Assembly (NCBI RefSeq): GCF_900116765.1
Contig: NZ_UETC01000021.1
Coordinates: 1 to 41,139 of the forward strand
DNA length: 41,139 bases
Source: Jannaschia seohaensis
Lineage (GTDB): Bacteria; Pseudomonadota; Alphaproteobacteria; Rhodobacterales; Rhodobacteraceae
Direction of reading: 5' to 3'
Numbering within the stretch: position 1 is the first letter of the stretch; every line of letters starts with the position of its first letter. Positions 15,543 to 23,310 of the stretch are shown one piece after another. The notes beneath the pieces are model-generated. The model did not search any database, was not told the DNA's origin, and was given only the letters and a program-made list of their open reading frames with translations. Position numbers and translations under genes: made by a program.

Positions 15543-16921
15543 AGGGCGATCTCCCGGTCGGCGAGGGCGGCCTGCGCGGCGCGGGGCGCCAGGCCGTGGA
15601 GGAGGAGGGCGGGGCCGTCCACGCCGTTCAGCGCGTCGGGCAGGGTGGCGAGAGTGGCGGCGACGATCCGCTGCTCGGGGCGCGATGCGTTCTCGACCAC
15701 GGTCACCGGGGTCTCGGGCGCCGCCCCATGCATCATCAGGCGGCCCTGCATCCAGCGCGCGGCGCGCTTGCCCATGTAGATCGCGGCGACCTCTCCGGGC
15801 CGGGCCAGCGCGCGCCAGTCCTGATCGGCGAAGCCCTTGACGTCGTGCCCCGTGAGGAACCGCACCGCGCCGTTGCGGCCGCGTTTCGTCAGGCTCTGCC
15901 CGATCGCCGCGACCGAGGCGGAGGCGGCGGTGATGCCGGGGATGACGGCCCAGGAGAGGCCCGCGCGGTCCAGTGCCTCGATCTCTTCGTCGAGGCGGCC
16001 GAAGACGGCCGGGTCGCCGCCCTTGAGGCGCACGACATGAGCGCCGTTCAGGCCGTGTTCGACGATGAGCGCGTCGATATCCGCCTGCGCCATGGAGGGG
16101 CCGAACCCCGTCTTGCCCGCTTCGATGATGGTCGCTTCGCGGCGGGCGAGCTCCAGGATAGCAGGGGGGACAAGCCGGTCGTGGATCACGACATCGGCCT
16201 CGTGCAAGGCCTTGCGGGCCTTGAGCGTCAGCAATTCGGGGTCGCCGGGCCCCGCGCCGACAAGATCGACGTGACCGGGGCGCTCATCGGCCTGGAGATG
16301 CTCGGCCAGCAAGCTGGCCAGCGCCTCTCCGACGGCCTCTTCGCCCTGATCGGCGGCCCGCGGTCCGGCGTGATCGTAATACGCGGCCCAGAAACGGCGC
16401 CGGGCGGCGCCCATCGGCAGCGCCTCGGCCATCTTGCGGAAGCCCTTCCCGACCCGTGCGAGCAGGCCCAGCCGCGCGGGCAGTCGCTCTTCGAGCTCCG
16501 CCTTGATCTTGCGGGCGAGGACGGGGGCCGCGCCCTCGGTGCCGATGGCGATGGTCACGGGGTCGCGGTCGACGATGGCCGGGGTGATGAATTGCGAGTT
16601 GGCGAGATCGTCGACCACGTTCACAAGCGCGCCATCCGCCGCCGAAAGGCGCAGGCTGACCGCGTCCTTGGCGGCATCCTCATGCGCGGCATAGGCGATG
16701 ACGCAGCACAGGGCGTCGCCCGGCTCTTGGGCGCGGGGGATCAGGGCCAGGCGGCCCTCGGCGGCCCAGCTCTGGATCTCGGGCGCGGGATCCTCGGCCA
16801 CGACGGTGAGACGGGCGGTGGTCTTGAGCAGCAGGCGCAGCTTGGCGATAGCGGCGTCACCACCTCCGGCGACCAGGACGCGGCGGCCTTCGAGGGCGAG
16901 GAAGACGGGGAAATGGTTCAT
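15539..16921 (-). CDS. cysG: siroheme synthase (multifunctional)
   Basis: 460 residues. The N-terminal precorrin-2 dehydrogenase/ferrochelatase has a Rossmann start RRVLVAGGGDAAIAK (about residues 12-26), and the C-terminal uroporphyrinogen-III methyltransferase has DLVGAGPGDPELLTLKA, HDRLV, VVRLKGGDPAVFGR and PGITAASASVAA. It makes siroheme, the cofactor of the CysI protein encoded downstream. I place the start at 16921 (MNHFPVFL) because the Rossmann fold begins there; the longer open frame upstream lies in the promoter region. It is divergent from an Lrp/AsnC regulator. Confidence 0.95.
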   Translation of the reverse strand: MNHFPVFLALEGRRVLVAGGGDAAIAKLRLLLKTTARLTVVAEDPAPEIQSWAAEGRLALIPRAQEPGDALCCVIAYAAHEDAAKDAVSLRLSAADGALVNVVDDLANSQFITPAIVDRDPVTIAIGTEGAAPVLARKIKAELEERLPARLGLLARVGKGFRKMAEALPMGAARRRFWAAYYDHAGPRAADQGEEAVGEALASLLAEHLQADERPGHVDLVGAGPGDPELLTLKARKALHEADVVIHDRLVPPAILELARREATIIEAGKTGFGPSMAQADIDALIVEHGLNGAHVVRLKGGDPAVFGRLDEEIEALDRAGLSWAVIPGITAASASVAAIGQSLTKRGRNGAVRFLTGHDVKGFADQDWRALARPGEVAAIYMGKRAARWMQGRLMMHGAAPETPVTVVENASRPEQRIVAATLATLPDALNGVDGPALLLHGLAPRAAQAALADREIAL

Positions 16922-17037
16922 GGCAGCCTCGTTGCTTGCCCGCGAATATAGGACGATTTCCCTGTGTTCTGCGATAGGGAGGGTTATAACAGGGATGAAT
17001 GACGGAATAACGGCGAGCACTTGGGAAAGGCGTCTAG
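16922..17037. promoter_or_regulatory. divergent control region, cysG and Lrp-type gene
   Basis: 116 bases between two outward-facing genes. An AT-rich TATATT on the minus strand (16950-16945) is a plausible -10 for cysG, and TTATAA (16984-16989) a plausible -10 for the regulator. CCCTGT (16960-16965) and ACAGGG (16989-16994) are inverted arms that bracket the second -10 and could be an operator. Assignments are tentative. Confidence 0.35.
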
Positions 17038-17517
17038 ATGTCAGATGATTTGCAGACACGGGTCCAGCTCGACGCGCTCGATCGGAAGATCCTCCGCGAG
17101 ATGCAGCGCGATGCGTCGCGGTCGCTTGAGGAAATCGCGCGGGAGGTGGGGTCTTCGAAGACGCCGGTTTGGAATCGGATCCGGAAGATGCGCGAGGCCG
17201 GGGTGATGGGGCCGCCGGTGGCGGTGGTCGATCCGGACGCGCTGGGGCTGGAGGCGTGTTTCTTCGTGCTGATCCGGACCTCGGAGCATGAGGCGGAGTG
17301 GCAGGCCCGCTTCCTCGCCGCGCTCCGCGCCCGGCCGGAGGTGCAGGAGGCGCATCGGCTCGCGGGAGATATCGATTATATTCTGAAGGTTAGGGTCGCG
17401 AATGCGCGTGCCTATGACGTGTTCTATCAGGCGCTGATCTCGGAGGTGCGGGTGTTCAACGTGACGGCGCTCTTGTCGATGGAGGAGTTGAAGTCGGAGA
17501 CGGCGTTGCCGGTTTGA
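17038..17517 (+). CDS. Lrp/AsnC-family transcriptional regulator
   Basis: 159 residues. N-terminal helix-turn-helix: LDALDRKILREMQRDASRSL, then EIAREVGSSKTPVWNRIRKM. C-terminal RAM ligand domain: ACFFVLIRTSEHE, EVQEAHRLAGDIDYILKVRV, and FNVTALLSMEELK. The SSKTPVWNRIRKM recognition helix and position next to cysG suggest a regulator of sulfur or cysteine metabolism. The start at 17038 is preceded by GGGAAAGG. Neighbour-based target assignment is inference; Lrp proteins often respond to amino acids, so cysteine is a reasonable candidate effector. Confidence 0.9.
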   Translation: MSDDLQTRVQLDALDRKILREMQRDASRSLEEIAREVGSSKTPVWNRIRKMREAGVMGPPVAVVDPDALGLEACFFVLIRTSEHEAEWQARFLAALRARPEVQEAHRLAGDIDYILKVRVANARAYDVFYQALISEVRVFNVTALLSMEELKSETALPV

Positions 17518-17883
17518 GCGGTCGAGATTTGAGGATTTTTGAACCCGTGATGGGGGGCTGGGCGCGCGACTGTCCCGGTCGGCCTTTGGTGGGCCGGGTC
17601 GTGATCTCGGTCGTGATCTGGGTCGTGATTTTGGTCGTGACGCGATCGGCGCACTGGCGCGGCTTTAGCTCGGCGCGCGGGGGCCTGGCCAAAATCGCTC
17701 CGCGTTGGACCGTCCGGGGCGGGGCGGGAGCAGAGGTCTGGCATGTTGTGCAAAATCCGGTCGCTCGGGGGCGGCGTTGCGCTGGGCCGTGCGGCGGCTG
17801 CGCCATCTGGGCGGCGGCTTGAGTCTTCGCGATGCGTCAGGGGGCGGGGAGGGACAGGGCCTCGGTGCCGTGGCTCGGGCGCC
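17518..17883. other. intergenic region with tandem repeat, no gene
   Basis: 366 bases between the convergent Lrp-type and sixA genes. A frame of about 100 codons starting with TTG exists on the plus strand, but it contains the tandem repeat, has no ribosome-binding site and lacks protein character, so I do not call it. No clear terminator is seen. Confidence 0.5.
17597..17644. repeat. four 12-base tandem units
   Basis: Units GGTCGTGATCTC, GGTCGTGATCTG, GGTCGTGATTTT and GGTCGTGACGCG run head to tail. The first eight bases are constant in all four (GGTCGTGA), and the tail varies. It lies in non-coding DNA. A slippage-derived minisatellite is likely; a multi-site protein-binding array is possible. 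Confidence 0.85.
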
Positions 17884-18345
17884 TCAGTCCTCCGCCATGT
17901 CGCGCGGGACGGCGAAGGCCAGGACGCGGCGGGCTTGGGTGTCGATCACGGCGGTGGCGCCGGTCGGGTAGCGGTCCCAGTCGGGATGGGCCGGGGGGGC
18001 GTCGACGGCCGCTTCGGCGGCTTCGGCGATGCCGGGATTATGGCCGATGACCAGGAGTGGGCTCTCGGTTGCGGCCCGGGCCAGGGTCAGGATCGTCCCC
18101 GGTCCGGCGAGGTAGAGGTCCGGGCGCAGCTCGGGCGGGACATCGAATCCCAGGGCGGCGCAGGTCTGCCGTGTCCGGACGGCGTCGGAGCAGAGGATGC
18201 GCGCGGGCGTGAAGCCCTGCGCCCGCAGCCAGGCGCCCATGCGCGGCGCCGCCTCGCGCCCGCGCTTGTTCAGCGGGCGTTCGTGGTCCTCCTGCATGGG
18301 GTCGCCCCAGGAGGATTTGGCATGGCGCATAAGGATCAGGATCAT
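17884..18345 (-). CDS. SixA-like histidine phosphatase
   Basis: 153 residues of the histidine phosphatase superfamily, branch 1. LMRHAKSSWGD at the N-terminus supplies the RHG-type catalytic His8. ERPLNKRGREAAPRMG and CSDAVRTRQTC follow, and VIGHNPG has the second catalytic His. This is the SixA type, which in Escherichia coli removes phosphate from phosphohistidine of signalling proteins. Here the substrate is unknown. Its ATG overlaps the stop of the upstream Fe-S protein gene by four bases, indicating coupling to the moaA unit. Confidence 0.9.
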   Translation of the reverse strand: MILILMRHAKSSWGDPMQEDHERPLNKRGREAAPRMGAWLRAQGFTPARILCSDAVRTRQTCAALGFDVPPELRPDLYLAGPGTILTLARAATESPLLVIGHNPGIAEAAEAAVDAPPAHPDWDRYPTGATAVIDTQARRVLAFAVPRDMAED

Positions 18346-18950
18346 GGCAACTCGCGATGGAAGAAGGACATGTGATGGGCCGATTGCGCCGCCGGGCGGG
18401 GCGGCGAGACGGGGCAGGCGCGGCGGATGGCGCAGCCCTGGGCCATGCAGGCGTTCGGGCCCGACAGGTGGGCGTGGCAGGCGTCCAGGTCGTAGCCTTG
18501 CGGGTCGATCGCGCCGACCGGGCAGGCGGAGAGGCAGGGGGCCGCGCAGCCGTCGCAGGGAGAGGGCCGCGGGGCGGGCAGGGCGATGCGCCCGGGCAGC
18601 AGGAGCGCGCCGCGGGCGCTGACCATCAGGCCGTGGGTGTCGTGGACCAGGAGGTGAGCGGGCGAGACGTGGCAGCGGCCGGTGCGCAGCATCCAGGTCA
18701 CGAAGGGTTGCGGCGGATCGCCGAAGGGGAAGCGGGCCTCTGCGCCGAGCTCCCGCGCCCAGGCGCCGATGACGCGGGTGGACCATGCATCGACCGGGTC
18801 CGGCGCGTTCCAGTCCGGGGCGGCGGTCAGGGCGGGCCAGAATGTCTGCGGATCGGGGCCGAGGATCAGGACGGTGCCGTCCTCGTGAAAGCCGCCAAGG
18901 ATCGTGAGGGCGCGGGCCTGGGCCTGACGCTCCAGGTCCGCGTAGGTCAT
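18342..18950 (-). CDS. cysteine-rich Fe-S (ferredoxin-like) protein
   Basis: 202 residues. The first 110 residues resemble the cap of an epoxyqueuosine-reductase or CFA-like fold ([22 protein letters not shown]). The C-terminal third is cysteine-rich: [18 protein letters not shown], then [20 protein letters not shown]. These give about nine Cys, with CxxC, CxxxC and CP spacings as in bacterial 2[4Fe-4S] ferredoxin domains. It probably binds one or two clusters and is cytoplasmic. It overlaps moaA by four bases upstream and sixA by four downstream. I take 18950 as the start because the coding character begins there. The function is unknown; I cannot say whether it serves MoaA. Confidence 0.7.
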   Translation of the reverse strand: MTYADLERQAQARALTILGGFHEDGTVLILGPDPQTFWPALTAAPDWNAPDPVDAWSTRVIGAWARELGAEARFPFGDPPQPFVTWMLRTGRCHVSPAHLLVHDTHGLMVSARGALLLPGRIALPAPRPSPCDGCAAPCLSACPVGAIDPQGYDLDACHAHLSGPNACMAQGCAIRRACPVSPPRPAAQSAHHMSFFHRELP

Positions 18951-19957
18951 CCGCCGGTATGGCTCATATGCCGGGAGACCTGACCGTCGGCGCGTTGGCG
19001 GGAATAATCGAAATCGTGGCCCTTGGGTTTGCGCGCGATGGCGGTGCGGATCGCGTCTTCCAGGGGGGCGTCCGATTCGGAGGCGCGCAGCGGCGCGCGC
19101 AGATCGGCCATGTCTTCCTGGCCGAGGCACATGTAGAGTTGGCCGGTGCAGGTGAGGCGGACCCGGTTGCAGCTTTCGCAGAAATTATGCGTGAGCGGCG
19201 TGATGAAGCCGATCTGCTGGCCGGTCTCCTCCAGCCGGACATAGCGGGCGGGGCCGCCGGTGCGGTGGGCCAGTTCGGTCAGGGTATAGCGCTCGGCCAG
19301 GCGGGCGCGCAGATCCTTGAGCGGCCAATACTGGTCGAGCCGCAGGGTGCCGTCGGTGCCATCGCCCATGTCACCCATGGGCATGACCTCGATGAAGGTC
19401 AGGTCGAGATCCTCCCGTGCGGCCCAGTCGGTCAGATCGAAGAGCTCCGCTTCGTTGAAGCCTTTGAGCGCCACGGCGTTGATCTTGACGCGCATCCCCG
19501 CCGCGCGCGCCGCGTCGATACCGCGCAGCACCTTGGGCAGGGCGCCCCAGCGGGTGATGGTCTTGAACTTTTCGGGGTCCAGCGTGTCGAGCGAGACATT
19601 GACGCGCCGCACGCCGGCCGCCGCGAGCGGCTGGGCGAAGCGGTCGAGCTGCGAGCCGTTGGTGGTCAGCGTCAGCTCGTCGAGCCCGGCGCCGAGATTG
19701 CGGGACATGGCCTCGAAGAAGGTCATGATGCCGCGGCGGACCAGCGGCTCGCCGCCGGTGATGCGGAGCTTGCGGACGCCCATGCGCACGAAGGCGGAGC
19801 AAAGCCGGTCCAGCTCCTCCAAGGTCAGGAGATCCCGCTTGGGCAGGAAGGTCATGTGCTCCGACATGCAATAGGTGCAGCGGAAGTCGCAGCGGTCGGT
19901 GACCGAGATGCGCAGGTAGTCGATCCGGCGCGCGAAGGGGTCGATGAGAGGCTCCAT
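18947..19957 (-). CDS. moaA: GTP 3',8-cyclase (molybdenum cofactor synthesis)
   Basis: 336 residues. Radical-SAM cluster motif CDFRCTYC (C-x3-C-x2-C, around residues 23-30), [10 protein letters not shown], and a second cluster [18 protein letters not shown] in the C-terminal half, with the diglycine tail SHTGG. It converts GTP to (8S)-3',8-cyclo-GTP, the first step to molybdopterin. MoaC and other moa genes are not in the window. The start at 19957 ([21 protein letters not shown]) is where homology begins; the upstream open frame is in GC-rich non-coding DNA. Its product would serve the molybdoenzyme at 660-2630 among others. Confidence 0.96.
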   Translation of the reverse strand: MEPLIDPFARRIDYLRISVTDRCDFRCTYCMSEHMTFLPKRDLLTLEELDRLCSAFVRMGVRKLRITGGEPLVRRGIMTFFEAMSRNLGAGLDELTLTTNGSQLDRFAQPLAAAGVRRVNVSLDTLDPEKFKTITRWGALPKVLRGIDAARAAGMRVKINAVALKGFNEAELFDLTDWAAREDLDLTFIEVMPMGDMGDGTDGTLRLDQYWPLKDLRARLAERYTLTELAHRTGGPARYVRLEETGQQIGFITPLTHNFCESCNRVRLTCTGQLYMCLGQEDMADLRAPLRASESDAPLEDAIRTAIARKPKGHDFDYSRQRADGQVSRHMSHTGG

Positions 19958-20081
19958 GCGCGCGAAGCTATGCGCGGGCGCCCGGCGGGACAAGGGAGGG
20001 ACGCCGCCCCCGCGGGGCATCGAGCCCCGCGCGGCCGGGCGCATCCGCGCGGCGCCCGGCGGGGCAGGGCGGCGCACAATG

Positions 20082-20111
20082 AAAAAGGGCCGCCCCCCGA
20101 AGGTGCGGCCC
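20082..20111 (-). terminator. Rho-independent terminator of rpmJ
   Basis: On the minus strand, GGGCCGC and GCGGCCC pair with an 11-base centre containing TTCG, and the hairpin is followed directly by TTTTT. Confidence 0.85.
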
Positions 20112-20134
20112 CGATCCTGTCGATCGTCCGGCGA

Positions 20135-20260
20135 TCAGCCCTGGCGGGCCTTGAACCGCCGCTGGGTCTTGTTGATCACGTAGACCCGGCCCTTACGGCG
20201 CACGACGCGGCAGTCGCGGTGCCGGTTCTTCAGCGACCGGAGGGAATTGCGAACCTTCAT
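20135..20260 (-). CDS. rpmJ: 50S ribosomal protein L36
   Basis: 41 residues, starting [20 protein letters not shown] and ending [11 protein letters not shown]. It has one cysteine, so it lacks the CxxC...Cx4H zinc ribbon of the zinc-binding L36 type and belongs to the zinc-independent form usual in alphaproteobacteria. AGGAGA is located seven bases before the ATG. Flanked by its own terminator and by tRNA-Val. Confidence 0.97.
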   Translation of the reverse strand: MKVRNSLRSLKNRHRDCRVVRRKGRVYVINKTQRRFKARQG

Positions 20261-20361
20261 GGCTGCTCTCCTATTGCCTGCGGAGCGCGCGCGCCCCTGG
20301 GTGAACCTTTGCCCCCGGAGGAGCGGTGAAACCTGTATCCGACCCGGCCTGGACCGGGCGG

Positions 20362-20436
20362 TGGTGGGCGATACTGGGATCGAACCAGTGACCCCTTCGA
20401 TGTCAACGAAGTGCTCTACCGCTGAGCTAATCGCCC
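20362..20436 (-). tRNA. tRNA-Val (GAC)
   Basis: 75 bases with encoded CCA. Acceptor GGGCGAT/ATCGCCC, D arm GCTCAGCGGTAGAGC, anticodon stem CTTCG/CGAAG with loop TTGACAT (GAC), and T arm ACTGG-TTCGATC-CCAGT. All helices pair. Confidence 0.97.
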
Positions 20437-20494
20437 CTCCGCCACGGTGCGTCGATCGGAACCCGACCGTGCGCCCCGCGCTTTGGTGCGGCGG

Positions 20495-20523
20495 TGGATA
20501 GTGTCTTTCAAGAAGGCGTGCAA
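20495..20523 (-). promoter_or_regulatory. possible promoter of tRNA-Val
   Basis: TTGCAC (20523-20518), 17 bases, TATCCA (20500-20495) on the minus strand. It would give a precursor leader of about 50 bases before the tRNA 5' end. Confidence 0.45.
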
Positions 20524-20574
20524 GGCCCCTTTCCCCGTTTTCGTCCGCGCTCTATTTGAAGGCCCAAGATAGGG

Positions 20575-21441
20575 ATGTACCCGATGACGAAACCCCCATT
20601 CCGCTTGCTCCGGCCCAGCGCCGTGACCGCGCCGGTCGTGGTCGCGTCTCCGCATTCGGGGCGCAATTACGGTTGGGAGTTCCTGTCGCGCACGGTGCTC
20701 GACAGCGAACGGATTCGGTCCTCCGAGGACGCCTATGTCGATCTGCTGCTCGACCGCGTGCCCGCGCTCGGCGTGCCGGTCTTGCTGGCGGAGGTGCCGC
20801 GGGCGGTGCTGGACCTCAACCGCGCGGCGGAGGAACTCGACCCGGCGGTCATCCGGGACGTGCCGCGGGGCGCGACCAACCCGCGGGTGAGCAGCGGACT
20901 GGGCGTGATTCCCCGTGTGGTCGCTCAGGGCCGCGCGATCTATCGCGGCAAGATCAGCCATGCCGAGGCGCTGGAGCGGATCGAACAGGTCTGGCACCCC
21001 TATCACACACAGCTCGACGCGCTGCTCGCGGAGGCGCAGGCGCAGTTCGGCCATGCCCTGCTGATCGATTGCCACTCGATGCCCCATGAGGCGATCGAGG
21101 GGAGCGGCGGAGCGAGGGGCACGCCGGAGATCGTCCTGGGCGACCGGTTCGGCGCCTCCAGCGATCCGGGGCTGGTCGAGATGGTGGAAGAGGTGTTCAC
21201 CGATTTGGGCTTCCGCGTGGCGCGCAATGCGCCTTTTGCCGGGGCCTACACGATGCAGGCCTATGGCAAGCCGGCCCAGGGGCGTCACGCGCTCCAGATC
21301 GAGATCGACCGGGCGCTCTATCTGGACGAGGCGCGGGTCCGGCCCAACGACCGATTCGATGGGATGCAGAACCTGATGACCGAGGCGCTGTCGCGCATCT
21401 GCGCGGCGATGCGCCCCTCGCGGGAAGTGGCTGCGGAGTAG
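20575..21441 (+). CDS. N-formylglutamate amidohydrolase
   Basis: 288 residues of the FGase family. Metal-site blocks are VASPHSGRNY near residues 23-32, then SSEDAYVD, VPRAVLDLNR, and LLIDCHSMPHE. It hydrolyses N-formyl-L-glutamate to glutamate and formate, the last step of one histidine-degradation route; relatives act on other N-formyl or N-acyl amino acids. No hut genes are adjacent, so it may be a stand-alone paralogue. The start could be 20575 or the second Met at 20584. Confidence 0.9.
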   Translation: MYPMTKPPFRLLRPSAVTAPVVVASPHSGRNYGWEFLSRTVLDSERIRSSEDAYVDLLLDRVPALGVPVLLAEVPRAVLDLNRAAEELDPAVIRDVPRGATNPRVSSGLGVIPRVVAQGRAIYRGKISHAEALERIEQVWHPYHTQLDALLAEAQAQFGHALLIDCHSMPHEAIEGSGGARGTPEIVLGDRFGASSDPGLVEMVEEVFTDLGFRVARNAPFAGAYTMQAYGKPAQGRHALQIEIDRALYLDEARVRPNDRFDGMQNLMTEALSRICAAMRPSREVAAE

Positions 21442-21464
21442 CTCGGCGACCGCGAAAGTGGGTG

Positions 21465-22010
21465 TCAGAGGTCGTATCGGAAATGGGTCATGTGCTCGGC
21501 GAGATCGGGGTTGATCCCGATCGAGGCGGAGCCGTGGAACGGCGGCACCACGCGGAAGCCCAGTGACCGATACAGCACGGGCATTTCGGGATTGCCGGTA
21601 AAGGTGTCCGCGACGACGCTCCGCAGCCCGATCTCGCGCGCCGCTTGCATGCGCGCCTCGACCAGCCGGCGGCCGAGACCGGTGCCCCGCGCCTCGGGCC
21701 GCACGTAGAGATGTTTCATCTCGCCGAGTCCGTCGGCCAGGGTCCGCAGCGTGCCGGTCCCGACCAGCGCTCCGTCTTCGGTCCAGGCGAGGTAGAACCG
21801 GCCATGGGGCGGGAGGGCGGAGAGCAGCTTTTCCTAGAAAGAGGCGATATGCATCTTATGATCGAAGGGGAAGCCGCCCATGGACAGGAACCGGTCATGT
21901 ATCATCTGCCCGTATTCCAAGAGGATGCCGTTGGCCGCCTCGAAGGGGATGTCGACCCGGCTGGCATAGCTGCGCAGCTCGACGCGACCGGGGGCGCGGG
22001 GCGTGCTCAT
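21465..22010 (-). pseudogene. GNAT acetyltransferase with internal TAG
   Basis: From MSTPRAPGRVELRSYASR (22010) the frame runs to HKMHIASF, then TAG at 21834-21836, then continues in the same frame with EKLLSALPPHGRFYLAW, GTLRTLADGLGEMKHLYVRP, EARGTGLGRRLVEARM (the acetyl-CoA-binding motif A), FTGNPEMPVLYRSLGFRV and a normal stop. The whole 181-codon gene is otherwise complete, including the GNAT core. The acetyl acceptor is unknown. A single nonsense change or an assembly error would explain it; programmed read-through is possible but unsupported, since TAG ends other genes here (for example at 11429 and 37555). Confidence 0.8.
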
Positions 22011-22144
22011 GGGGGCGAGATGTCTTGTTTTGCCGCTCTGGGCGGCGGTCTGTAGCACTTGGGGCGTAGCTGTGCTCCTGAGCTGCGGGATGACAGGAGA
22101 CTAGAATTTCCGCGCCGGGCCGCTTCGCCAGGAATGATGACGAC

Positions 22145-22163
22145 ACGATAGCTGAGGTATCGT
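22145..22163. promoter_or_regulatory. candidate LysR operator
   Basis: ACGATA and TATCGT, perfect 6-base arms with a 7-base spacer, two bases before the TTG start of the LysR remnant. The position fits auto-repression by a LysR protein, inferred only. Confidence 0.35.
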
Positions 22164-22164
22164 C

Positions 22165-23030
22165 TTGCTTGACTGGCGCGCGCTTCCCTCGCTGACGGCG
22201 CTCCGGGCCTTCGACGCGAGGGCGCGCCATGGCAGCTTCGCGGAGGCCGCCCGGGCGCTGAACGTCACCCATGCGGCCGTGGCGCAGCAGGTGCGCGCGC
22301 TGGAGACGGAGTTGGGCCACCGGCTCGCGACCCGGCAGGGCCGGCAGGTTCAGCTGACCGATGCCGGTCGGCAGCTCGCCTTGGCGCTGGCCGACGGGTT
22401 CGGGACCATCGCGGACGCGGTCGGCGGCTTGCGGGACCGGGCGCGGAGCCGCGCGCTGCGGGTCACGACGACGCCCTTTCTCACCGAGCGGGTCATCATG
22501 CCCCATCTCGCGTCTTTCCGGCGCCGAGATTTCGATCCATCCGGACCGATCCTTCGTGGATGTGGTGGGCGAGGGATTCGATCTGGCGATCCGGGCGGGA
22601 CAGCCCGGGACGCTGACCACGCCGCCCGGAACGGACCGATGCCTCGTCGCGCCGGTGGGTTTGATCGGGATCGTCTCGCCCTCGCTGCTGAACGGCGCGG
22701 CGCCGGACCCGCACGCGCTGCCCTGGCTCTGGCATGACGGGATGGAGACCAAGATCCAGTTGATGCGCGATTGCGGATTGCAGACCGACCGGCTGGAGCA
22801 GCGCTGCATCGGCAGCGCCAACCTCCTGCTGGAGGCGGTGCGTCAGGGGCTGGGCGCGACGATCTTCAAAGCGGCCATCGCGCGGGAGGAGATCGCCTCG
22901 GGGGGAATCGTCGAAGTGCCTTTGCCGGTCGCCGCGCGGGTCGACTATGTGGCGTTCCTGCCCAAGGGGCCGCATCATGGCGGCTCGTGCCATGTCCAGC
23001 CGATCCGGAGCGCAGGCCGCGGGACGGGGT
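22165..23030 (+). pseudogene. GcvA-like LysR regulator, frameshifted
   Basis: The start at 22165 is TTG (MLDWRALPSLTALRAFDARA). The DNA-binding domain is intact: SFAEAARALNVTHAAVAQQV and LATRQGRQVQLTDAG. Near 22520 the frame must change to continue as GAEISIHPDRSFVDVVGEGF, DLAIRAG, TDRLEQRCIGSANLLLEAVRQGLG and VAFLPKG. Near 22965 a second change gives GRIMAARAM. About four to five residues of the usual sequence also seem missing at the first break. With two shifts and a lost stop, this is a decaying gene. It is divergent from the TAG-interrupted GNAT. Confidence 0.75.
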
Positions 23031-23079
23031 CGAGGGAAGCTGTGGTATCGTCCGACCGATCATCAGCAAGGGGGGCTTC

Positions 23080-23310
23080 ATGCCGTCAATCGAAATCCAG
23101 GTACTCGAGGGGGTCTTCTCGGACGAGGAAAAGGCCGAGATCATCCGCCGCGTGACCGAGGCGTTTGGCTCGGTCGCCGGGAAATCCATTCGGGACGGCA
23201 CATCGGTCCGCGTGTTCGAGGCGCGCAGCGGGTCCTGGGGATGGGGTGGCAACGTCCTGACGACGCAGGACGCGCTTGCCATGCGGGCGCGGGACGTGGA
23301 CGCTACCTGA
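23080..23310 (+). CDS. tautomerase-family protein
   Basis: 76 residues starting MPSIEIQVLEGVFSDEEKAE. After Met removal the N-terminal Pro is the catalytic base of the 4-oxalocrotonate tautomerase superfamily. The first 35 residues are characteristic of the family (EKAEIIRRVTEAFGSVAG). AAGGGGGG precedes the ATG. The end overlaps the convergent dinB gene by eight bases. Substrate unknown. Confidence 0.75.
   Translation: MPSIEIQVLEGVFSDEEKAEIIRRVTEAFGSVAGKSIRDGTSVRVFEARSGSWGWGGNVLTTQDALAMRARDVDAT

Noticed and set aside
17597-17644. CRISPR-like repetition
   Set aside because: Units are 12 bases, directly abutting and without spacers; no cas genes.
17514-17822. About 100-codon frame after the Lrp-type gene
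   Set aside because: TTG start overlapping the regulator, no Shine-Dalgarno, and its hydrophobic part is only the translated 12-base tandem repeat.
18959-20329. Plus-strand open frame opposite moaA
   Set aside because: Shadow of moaA; Gly/Ala/Arg-rich, no motif.
3181-21836. Genome-wide amber recoding (pyrrolysine or suppressor)
   Set aside because: TAG ends several intact genes (RraA-like, fpr, gcvP), and the GNAT and recombinase also show other signs of decay nearby; only two cases.
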